Origin: JAAGZL01 sp050291365
Lineage (GTDB): Bacteria; Pseudomonadota; Gammaproteobacteria; Chromatiales; Chromatiaceae
Length of the DNA stretch: 64,000 nucleotides
Assembly (NCBI GenBank): GCA_050291365.1
Contig: JBNKJS010000007.1
Span: forward strand, 62,001 to 126,000
Direction of reading: 5' to 3'
Of the stretch, positions 57,668 to 64,000 are shown piece after piece; positions within the stretch are counted from its first letter, which is position 1; every line of letters starts with the position of its first letter. The notes beneath the pieces were generated by a model. The model was not told the origin of the DNA and made no database searches. It was given only the letters and a program-made list of their open reading frames with translations. Both the position numbers and the translations under genes were made by a program.

Positions 57668-59014
57668 GTGTCTAAACAGGATACTATCGCAGCTATCGCC
57701 ACACCGCCGGGACAAGGCGGTGTTGGAGTTGTGCGTATCTCTGGTTCGCTGGCTGGAGATATTGCACAAGAGATTATAGGCCGCACCCCCAAGCCGCGAA
57801 TGGCGGAATTGGCCAATTTTCGCAATGGAGCGGGCGAGACCATAGATAGCGGTTTGGTCCTGTTTTTCCCCAATCCCAACTCATTTACTGGTGAAGATGT
57901 TCTGGAACTACAGGGCCATGGCGGCCCAGTGGTGATGGATCTGCTGCTGCAAAGAACTCTGGAGCTGGGCGCGCGCATTGCTCAACCGGGGGAGTTCAGT
58001 CAACGCGCATTCCTAAATGGGAAACTGGATCTGGCTCAGGCCGAGGCCATAGCCGATCTTATCGAATCCGGCACAGCCACAGCCGCCCGGTTGGCGGTGC
58101 GCTCATTGTCAGGAGAGTTCTCGGATCGAATAAACAGTCTGGTATATGGAGTTACCCAATTGCGCATGTATGTTGAGGCGGCCATAGATTTTCCTGAGGA
58201 GGAGATAGATTTTCTATCTGATGGGAAGGTGGGTGAGGATCTCACCGCCATTAAACAGCAACTGCAGGATGTGCAGAAGAGCGCTGCTATGGGGCGCCTA
58301 CTGCGGGACGGAATTACTCTGGTGATTGCCGGCCCACCCAATGCCGGAAAATCTAGCATTATGAATGGTCTCTCCGGTCGCGATACAGCCATTGTGACAG
58401 AGGTCCCCGGCACTACTCGTGATCTGCTAAAAGAGCAGATCCAGATAGATGGCTTGCCCCTGCACCTGATAGACACCGCAGGGCTGAGGGAGAGTGGTGA
58501 TCAGGTTGAACAGGAGGGGATTCGTCGGGCCCGTGAGCAGATAGCCAACGCCGATCGGGTGTTGTGGGTATTCGATGACCAGTCCGATCCGGAACATGCC
58601 GCCTTCAACCGAGATGAACTGCCCCCAGAGATTCCGGTAGTCTTTGTACGCAACAAGATCGATCTCACCGGAACCCAAGAGGGGATAGTTGAAAACGATA
58701 ACGCTACCGAGATCGCAATGTCTGCCCAATCAGCAAGCGGCATTCAAATATTGCGGGAATATCTCAAAGAGAGCGTCGGTTTTCATGGTGAGCAGGAGGG
58801 GGAGTTCCTGGCTCGCCGCCGTCATCTAGATGCCCTGGGGCGGGCGGCAAAACATCTACAAGCAGGAGAGTTGGCCATTCAAGGAACAGGTTCAGGCGAG
58901 CTGTTGGCGGAGGATCTGCGTCAAACCCAGCTGGCCCTCTCTGAAATCACCGGTGAATTTACCGCAGATGATCTGCTTGGGGAGATTTTCTCCAGCTTCT
59001 GTATCGGCAAATAA
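57668..59014 (+). CDS. mnmE: tRNA modification GTPase MnmE
   Basis: With MnmG forms the cmnm5/nm5 side chain of wobble uridine 34 in tRNA. 448 aa, GTG start at 57668: N-terminal folate-binding domain (DTIAAIATPPGQGGVGVVRISG), helical domain interrupted by a G domain (G1 GPPNAGKSS about 221-229, G3 DTAGL, G4 NKID) and the C-terminal CIGK that closes the active site. Complete. Confidence 0.97.
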   Translation: MSKQDTIAAIATPPGQGGVGVVRISGSLAGDIAQEIIGRTPKPRMAELANFRNGAGETIDSGLVLFFPNPNSFTGEDVLELQGHGGPVVMDLLLQRTLELGARIAQPGEFSQRAFLNGKLDLAQAEAIADLIESGTATAARLAVRSLSGEFSDRINSLVYGVTQLRMYVEAAIDFPEEEIDFLSDGKVGEDLTAIKQQLQDVQKSAAMGRLLRDGITLVIAGPPNAGKSSIMNGLSGRDTAIVTEVPGTTRDLLKEQIQIDGLPLHLIDTAGLRESGDQVEQEGIRRAREQIANADRVLWVFDDQSDPEHAAFNRDELPPEIPVVFVRNKIDLTGTQEGIVENDNATEIAMSAQSASGIQILREYLKESVGFHGEQEGEFLARRRHLDALGRAAKHLQAGELAIQGTGSGELLAEDLRQTQLALSEITGEFTADDLLGEIFSSFCIGK

Positions 59015-59072
59015 CCTAAATCCACTTTTTTGTTTATGCACTGGACGAACTCAATTCCTGTAGAATCTGCCC

Positions 59073-60950
59073 ATGTTTTACGCTGATACCTATGATGTGA
59101 TTGTTGTTGGTGGTGGCCATGCCGGAGTCGAGGCGGCCATGGCGTCTGCGCGCATGGGGGCAAGAACCCTGTTACTCACCCATAATATTGAGACCTTAGG
59201 ACAGATGAGCTGTAACCCCGCCATCGGCGGTATCGGCAAGGGTCATCTGGTGAAGGAGGTGGATGCGCTGGGGGGGCTGATGGGGCAGGCTATTGACCGT
59301 GCCGGCATTCAGTTTCGCACCCTCAACTCGCGCAAGGGTCCGGCGGTGCGGGCCACCCGAGCTCAGGCCGATCGGCAATTGTATAAAGCAGCTGTGCGCC
59401 ATGCCCTGGAAAATCAGTCCAATCTCGATCTGTTTCAGCAGGCGGTGGATGACCTAATCATCGAAAATGATCAGGTAGCCGGCGTTATTACCAAGATGGG
59501 CCTCAACTTTCGCTCCCGTGCAGTAGTGCTTACCGCCGGTACGTTTCTGGGGGGACGCATCCACATCGGACTTAGTAACTATGAAGGGGGTCGGGCCGGA
59601 GATCCGCCCTCCAATGCCTTGGCTCAACGCCTACGGGAGCTGCCCTTCAAGGTGGAACGTCTAAAGACCGGTACACCTCCACGCATCGATAGCCGGAGCA
59701 TTGACTATTCGGTTCTACAGGAACAGCCTAGCGATACCCCTCTGCCGGTGTTCTCCTTCCTGGGTTCGGTAGAAGACCATCCGCCTCAGATCTCCTGTCA
59801 TATTACCCACACCAATGAACAGACCCACGAAATCATACGCGGCGGGCTCTCGCGCTCCCCAATGTATACAGGGGTGATCGAAGGGGTGGGGCCGCGCTAC
59901 TGTCCCTCCATCGAAGATAAAGTGGTGCGTTTTTCTGATAAGGATTCGCACCAAATCTTTATCGAGCCGGAGGGGCTTAACTGTAACGAGGTCTACCCCA
60001 ATGGCATCTCCACCTCTCTGCCCTTTGATATTCAGTATCAGCTAGTGCGCTCCATGCATGGATTTGAAAACGCCCGTATTATGCGCCCCGGCTATGCCAT
60101 TGAATATGATTTCTTCGATCCTCGAGATCTGCACTCCAGCCTGGAGACCAAGCATATTAGTGGGCTCTATTTCGCTGGGCAGATTAACGGCACCACAGGT
60201 TATGAAGAGGCGGCGGCCCAAGGGTTGCTGGCCGGGGCCAACGCGGTATTGAAGATTCGCGGAGAGGAACAATGGTGTCCGCGGCGCGATGAGGCCTATC
60301 TCGGGGTTTTGGTGGATGACCTGATTACCCGCGGTACCAATGAACCCTACCGCATGTTCACCAGCCGGGCAGAGTACCGGCTGTTGTTACGTGAGGATAA
60401 TGCTGATCTGCGTCTGACTGAGAAAGGGCGAGAATTGGGACTAGTACCGGATGAGCGCTGGCAGGCATTCGCACGCAAACGCGACTCAATAGAGGCTGAA
60501 CGCAAGCGGCTGCACGCTATCTGGGTTCATCCAGGCAGTCTGGCGGCAGAGCAGGCTACCTCCAATACCGGGACCTCCATCACTCGGGAGGTGAGGGCAC
60601 TGGAGCTGTTGGCTCGACAAGAGGTGAGCTATGCAGAGCTGCTGCGGCTGGATGGAGTTGCTCCTGGGGTTGATGACCCAAAGGTGGCTGAGCAGATAGA
60701 GATTCAGTGTAAATATGCCGGTTACATCAAACGCCAGCAGACGGAGATTGAACGGCATAAGAGCAATGAAGCGGTACAGATTCCACCAGAGCTGGACTAC
60801 ACAGAGGTGCGTGGACTCTCTTCAGAGGTGCGGGAAAAGCTAATCCGCAGCACACCAGAAACTATCGGCCAGGCCGGGCGTATACCCGGTGTTACCCCAG
60901 CAGCGATATCGCTATTACTGATACATCTGAAAAAGAAGAGTTGGAAATGA
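59073..60950 (+). CDS. mnmG: tRNA uridine-5-carboxymethylaminomethylation enzyme MnmG
   Basis: FAD enzyme that partners MnmE. 625 aa with the dinucleotide motif VVGGGHAGVEAAMASARMG (about 12-30), CNPAIGGIGKGHLVKEVDALGG (split), NSRKGPAVRATRAQADR and FAGQINGTTGYEEAAAQG. Length is at the family norm. Stop overlaps the proposed rsmG ATG (ATGA). Confidence 0.97.
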   Translation: MFYADTYDVIVVGGGHAGVEAAMASARMGARTLLLTHNIETLGQMSCNPAIGGIGKGHLVKEVDALGGLMGQAIDRAGIQFRTLNSRKGPAVRATRAQADRQLYKAAVRHALENQSNLDLFQQAVDDLIIENDQVAGVITKMGLNFRSRAVVLTAGTFLGGRIHIGLSNYEGGRAGDPPSNALAQRLRELPFKVERLKTGTPPRIDSRSIDYSVLQEQPSDTPLPVFSFLGSVEDHPPQISCHITHTNEQTHEIIRGGLSRSPMYTGVIEGVGPRYCPSIEDKVVRFSDKDSHQIFIEPEGLNCNEVYPNGISTSLPFDIQYQLVRSMHGFENARIMRPGYAIEYDFFDPRDLHSSLETKHISGLYFAGQINGTTGYEEAAAQGLLAGANAVLKIRGEEQWCPRRDEAYLGVLVDDLITRGTNEPYRMFTSRAEYRLLLREDNADLRLTEKGRELGLVPDERWQAFARKRDSIEAERKRLHAIWVHPGSLAAEQATSNTGTSITREVRALELLARQEVSYAELLRLDGVAPGVDDPKVAEQIEIQCKYAGYIKRQQTEIERHKSNEAVQIPPELDYTEVRGLSSEVREKLIRSTPETIGQAGRIPGVTPAAISLLLIHLKKKSWK

Positions 60951-61582
60951 GCGGCTGGCCTGAGAATTGGGCGGCCCAGCTTGCGGATGGGCTTGAACAG
61001 ATGGGCTTGGTAATAAGCCAGGGGCAACAGGAAAAACTGTTGGACTATCTGGCCCTGCTGATGAAGTGGAACCGAGCCTATAATCTTACCGCCATTCGTG
61101 ATCCGAATGAGATGGTCCCGCGCCAGTTGTTAGATTCACTCTCCATACTGCCGCTGATTCAGGGCAAACGGATTCTGGATGTGGGAACCGGGGCTGGACT
61201 GCCTGGAGTTCCTCTGGCCATATGCATGCCGGAGGTGCATTTTACTTTACTTGATTCCAATGGAAAAAAGACCAGATTCGTTCAGCAGTCAAAGATGGAG
61301 TTGGGACTAGACAATCTGCAGGTGTATCAAACCAGGGTAGAGCAGTTAGAGACTCCCCAGGGCTTCGATACCATAACCGCCCGCGCCTTTGCGGCGCTGC
61401 CTAAAATAGTGGAGCTGACCCGGGGACTCCTGGCAGATAACGGAATTCTGCTGGCCATGAAGGGTGCAGTTCCAGAGCAGGAGCTGGAGATATTGCAACA
61501 GGCCGGCGCGGCTGTTGATATAGTGGAATTGAACCTGCCCCTGCCAGGAGAGCGCCATGCAATTATAATTCGGCTTATGTAA
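60947..61582 (+). CDS. rsmG: 16S rRNA (guanine527-N7)-methyltransferase
   Basis: SAM-dependent enzyme that methylates G527 of 16S rRNA; its loss gives low-level streptomycin resistance in other bacteria. 211 aa from the ATG at 60947, four-base overlap with mnmG; a TTG at 60941 is less likely. Motif I ILDVGTGAGLPGVPLAI and motif region TARAFAALPKIVELT are intact. In relatives parA follows directly; here two extra genes intervene. Confidence 0.94.
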   Translation: MSGWPENWAAQLADGLEQMGLVISQGQQEKLLDYLALLMKWNRAYNLTAIRDPNEMVPRQLLDSLSILPLIQGKRILDVGTGAGLPGVPLAICMPEVHFTLLDSNGKKTRFVQQSKMELGLDNLQVYQTRVEQLETPQGFDTITARAFAALPKIVELTRGLLADNGILLAMKGAVPEQELEILQQAGAAVDIVELNLPLPGERHAIIIRLM

Positions 61583-61758
61583 CTAATATATGCGCTGGGT
61601 CCCAGAACCTGCAAATGTAAAACGGGCGGATTTAAATAGGCTGGATTAATCTTCCATATCGGGTAGACTTCGATACGAGAAAATCTAAGCAAGGTATGGC
61701 AGCTATGGAAGCCTTGATTTACATACCTATTGATACTAAAAATTACGGAGAGATCAAA

Positions 61759-62451
61759 ATGAAGACACCCCTGAAACAATCCTTACAGATATTGATTTCA
61801 ATCCTGTTCCTTACCTTTGCCATGGGCGCTCACGCTATAGATAAGTGGGCCGGCACCACCAGCGGAGGCAAGGTGGTGAACCAATATGGAGAGTGTTATC
61901 AAACCATAGGTGGTGATCAAAAGGCTTGCTCCAACGACACAGATGGTGATGGCGTAACCGATGATCTGGACAAATGTCCTGACACACCAAAGGGAGTAAA
62001 GGTTGATGCGGATGGGTGTCCTCTGGATACAGATGGTGATGGAGTACCAGACTACATGGACAAATGCCCACAGACCCCACCAGGTGCATCAGTGGATGAG
62101 GTTGGATGCATGAAGCAGCTGATTCTCAATAATATTGAATTTGTAGTGGATAGCTCAGAGTTGACCATGGACGCAAAGTCCACCCTAGATCAGGTTGCAG
62201 AATCTATTCGGGTACGCCCGGATATCAAGACCATGAGCGTAATTGGCCATACCGACAATACTGGTTCCGACGCTTATAACCAGAAGTTGTCAGAGAAACG
62301 GGCATCGGCCGTAGCCGATTATCTGCGTGGAACCGGCTTAAGCAGCAGATTTGTAGCCTCCGGTAGCGGTGAAAAGCAGCCTATCGCAGACAATGCCACT
62401 GAAGAGGGCAGGGCCAGGAATCGCCGGGTTGAACTGAATGTGATGAAGTAG
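61759..62451 (+). CDS. OmpA-family protein with thrombospondin type 3 repeats
   Basis: 230 aa outer-membrane-associated protein. The ATG at 61759 has a GGAGA ribosome site and gives a signal peptide cleaved after AHA (residue 26). Two calcium-binding-type TSP3 units (DTDGDGVTDDLDKCPDTP and DTDGDGVPDYMDKCPQTP) lead to an OmpA-C peptidoglycan-binding domain (from about 130: IGHTDNTGSDAYNQKLSEKRA and the terminal RARNRRVELNV). There is no N-terminal beta-barrel, so it is a periplasmic or lipid-free linker protein. It sits between rsmG and parA with its own terminator. Confidence 0.9.
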   Translation: MKTPLKQSLQILISILFLTFAMGAHAIDKWAGTTSGGKVVNQYGECYQTIGGDQKACSNDTDGDGVTDDLDKCPDTPKGVKVDADGCPLDTDGDGVPDYMDKCPQTPPGASVDEVGCMKQLILNNIEFVVDSSELTMDAKSTLDQVAESIRVRPDIKTMSVIGHTDNTGSDAYNQKLSEKRASAVADYLRGTGLSSRFVASGSGEKQPIADNATEEGRARNRRVELNVMK

Positions 62452-62488
62452 AAGTTAAATCCTGAACCTGTTTAGAAGTAAAAAGTGA

Positions 62489-62524
62489 TGGGCCCGCATC
62501 TTTGATGCGGGCCCATTCATTTTG
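62489..62524 (+). terminator. Rho-independent terminator of OmpA-family gene
   Basis: A perfect 12-base stem TGGGCCCGCATC/GATGCGGGCCCA with a TTT loop (62489-62515), followed by TTCATTTT. It lies 38 bp after the stop. Confidence 0.9.
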
Positions 62525-62596
62525 GACCTTGAGAAACACAAGTGTTAAGTTAGAATCAGACTTACTAGCTAGAATAGACACCAGGAGACTAGGCTT

Positions 62597-62896
62597 ATGA
62601 GATCAGAAATCGTAGGTAGCTGCTGGAGTTGTGGTAAAGAGATGAAGGCCAGTGACTATGGCCGAGAGTTAAACTGCTTGGAATGTGGCAGACCCACCAA
62701 GGCGTGCCTGAATTGCCGTTGGCATGCCCCATCCAAACCAAACGCCTGCGCCGAGCCCATGGCTGATGAGGTAATGGAAAAAGAGCGTCCCAACTTCTGT
62801 AACTTTTTCGAGCCAGAAATTAAGGGTAAAGAGGGCATCCAGGGCAATTCAGATTCAGACCTCCTGGCTGCAGCTGAGGAATTATTCAAGATTTAG
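62597..62896 (+). CDS. Small multi-cysteine (zinc-ribbon-like) protein
   Basis: 99 aa, function unknown. Cysteines are arranged CWSCGKEM, NCLECGR, ACLNCRWH, ACAEP and NFCNFF, i.e. three CxxC knuckles plus a histidine and two further cysteines, so it probably binds zinc or an iron-sulfur cluster. Similar unnamed small proteins occur in other proteobacteria. No signal peptide. It has a clean ATG at 62597 and lies between the OmpA-family terminator and parA. Confidence 0.68.
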   Translation: MRSEIVGSCWSCGKEMKASDYGRELNCLECGRPTKACLNCRWHAPSKPNACAEPMADEVMEKERPNFCNFFEPEIKGKEGIQGNSDSDLLAAAEELFKI

Positions 62897-63066
62897 CTCC
62901 AATCCATTTGCTACCTAAGTGATTGAATTTCAAGACAGCGAAAATCTAGCCTTCACCTCTCTGTGGTGCCCCAGTATTCATTGTGGTTAGGTTCTGATAT
63001 TCTCGCTCCTCTGCGCCGAACAATACCGGATTAGAGAACACCATTATATATAGCGGAAGAGATCTC

Positions 63067-63852
63067 ATGGGTCGAGTAGTATCTATTGCAAATCAAAAAG
63101 GGGGGGTTGGAAAAACCACCACCACCATAAATCTTGCCGCGTCCCTTGCCTCCCAGGGCAAAAAGGTTCTCATGCTTGATCTTGATCCACAGGGAAACGC
63201 CACTATGGGTAGCGGCGTGGATAAATATGAGCTGGATAAATCCTCCTACGATGTGCTTTTGGGAAATGCTCAGATTTCAGACGCTATAGTGTACTCAGAG
63301 GCTTCTGGTTTCGATGTGCTCCCTTCCAATAGTGATTTGACTGCTGCGGAAGTCGGGCTGATGGATATACCGATGAAAGAAAAACGCCTCAGCCTGGTAC
63401 TCTCCCCGGCCCGGGCTAGATACGACTATATATTTATCGACTGTCCGCCCTCACTGAATATGCTTACGGTTAATGCCCTGGTGGCGTCTGATGGTGTGCT
63501 TATCCCACTACAGTGTGAATATTATGCCCTGGAAGGGCTTACCTCCTTGCTCGACACTATTCGGCAGATCAAGCAGAGTAGAAATGCTGGTCTGGAGATT
63601 GAGGGCATACTGCGCACCATGCATGATCCTCGAAACAACCTCTCCAATGAGGTGTCTGCGCAGCTGATTACCCACTTTAATGATCTGGTGTTTCGTACCG
63701 TGATTCCCAGAAATGTACGTATAGCCGAGGCCCCTAGCCACGGGTTGCCGGTAATGTCCTATGACAAAAGCTCACGAGGCGCCTTCTCCTATCTGGCGTT
63801 TGCCGGTGAATTTTTGCGACGTGACGAGGGGCGTGAAGCCACAACGGCTTAG
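63067..63852 (+). CDS. parA: Chromosome partitioning ATPase ParA (Soj)
   Basis: Deviant Walker-type ATPase that segregates the origin with ParB/parS. 261 aa: Walker A KGGVGKTTTTINLAASLA (K11, K16), Walker A' LDLDPQGNATMG and Walker B YIFIDCPPSLN. It lacks the N-terminal HTH of plasmid ParA, so it is the chromosomal type. 45 bp before parB. Its parS targets are probably the two palindromes in recF. Confidence 0.96.
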   Translation: MGRVVSIANQKGGVGKTTTTINLAASLASQGKKVLMLDLDPQGNATMGSGVDKYELDKSSYDVLLGNAQISDAIVYSEASGFDVLPSNSDLTAAEVGLMDIPMKEKRLSLVLSPARARYDYIFIDCPPSLNMLTVNALVASDGVLIPLQCEYYALEGLTSLLDTIRQIKQSRNAGLEIEGILRTMHDPRNNLSNEVSAQLITHFNDLVFRTVIPRNVRIAEAPSHGLPVMSYDKSSRGAFSYLAFAGEFLRRDEGREATTA

Positions 63853-63897
63853 TACAATAGAAGCGAATTAATAACCTTATATAGTTGGAACCGACAA

Positions 63898-64000
63898 ATG
63901 GCAGCAAAAAAGAGAGGACTTGGACGAGGACTGGATGCCCTGCTAGGAGGGGCGGAAATCGTCGAAGATGACCTAAACCGCGCTGGTGGTAAGACGTTAG
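63898..64000 (+). CDS. parB: Chromosome partitioning protein ParB (5' end only)
   Basis: Only the first 34 codons are in the window: MAAKKRGLGRGLDALLGG and then EIVEDDLNRAGG. The RGLGRGLDALL stretch is the ParA-stimulating N-terminal motif of chromosomal ParB. The CTP-binding and HTH domains lie beyond the right edge. Confidence 0.9.
   Translation, partial: MAAKKRGLGRGLDALLGGAEIVEDDLNRAGGKTL

Overview
The window is a chromosomal segment of a gammaproteobacterium, centred on the replication origin. The evidence is the order dnaA-dnaN-recF-gyrB running left (minus strand) and rpmH-rnpA-yidC-mnmE-mnmG-rsmG ... parA-parB running right, plus lineage-typical blocks: algR/algZ-argH, cyaA-lptM-dapF-DUF484-xerC, hslVU-DUF971-ubiE-ubiJ-ubiB, gpmI-envC-ctp-yibQ, secB-gpsA, glnA-DUF4124-ntrB-ntrC and glyQ-glyS-gmhB-plsC. 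Base composition looks close to half GC by eye. A BigR/SqrR-type ArsR repressor beside a rhodanese, a TusA-like sulfur carrier with a PP-loop ATPase, and two VPLPA-type exosortase substrates would suit a free-living or host-associated sulfur-metabolising lineage (Chromatiales-like). That placement is inference; no species can be named.

Layout. 0-10.6 kb: hemD (cut by the left edge), the AlgZ/AlgR two-component pair, argH, a degenerate GGDEF protein, class I adenylate cyclase, then lptM-dapF-DUF484-xerC. 10.6-12.8 kb: accessory patch with a Xre/RES toxin-antitoxin pair and a SIMPL protein. 13-18.5 kb: hslVU, DUF971 and the ubiquinone genes ubiE-ubiJ-ubiB. 18.5-24.1 kb (minus): Kdo/RIO-like kinase, divergent polysaccharide deacetylase, C-terminal protease, EnvC, GpmI. 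24.5-30.4 kb: ArsR repressor, rhodanese, secB, gpsA, trmL, a class 1B dihydroorotate dehydrogenase, an HDOD signalling protein and a TlpA-like thioredoxin. 30.4-37.2 kb (minus): an unknown protein, a VPLPA-CTERM protein, and the nitrogen regulon ntrC-ntrB-DUF4124-glnA. 37.2-40.5 kb: CDF transporter, TusA-like protein, PP-loop protein, a His-rich lipoprotein and a PilZ protein. 40.6-45.3 kb: glyQS, MazG-like, gmhB, plsC. 45.3-48.7 kb: a second accessory patch (SUKH, DUF4259-ankyrin, VPLPA-CTERM). 48.7-64 kb: the origin block.

How it works together. The most informative non-coding signals are: two parS-type palindromes inside recF, about 11-12 kb from parAB; DnaA boxes in both the dnaA-dnaN and dnaA-rpmH gaps; a sigma-54 promoter and paired NtrC-type sites upstream of glnA, with another NtrC-type site upstream of ntrB; and a promoter with direct repeats in front of the toxin-antitoxin pair. 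The accessory patches sit between otherwise conserved neighbours (xerC/hslV, plsC/gyrB, rsmG/parA). No tRNA, rRNA, CRISPR array, insertion sequence or prophage was seen. I did not find a clearly new multi-gene system. The best candidates for something little described are the DUF4259-ankyrin/SUKH pair beside an attC-like site, the PP-loop/TusA/CDF cluster, and the triplicated DUF484 N-terminus.
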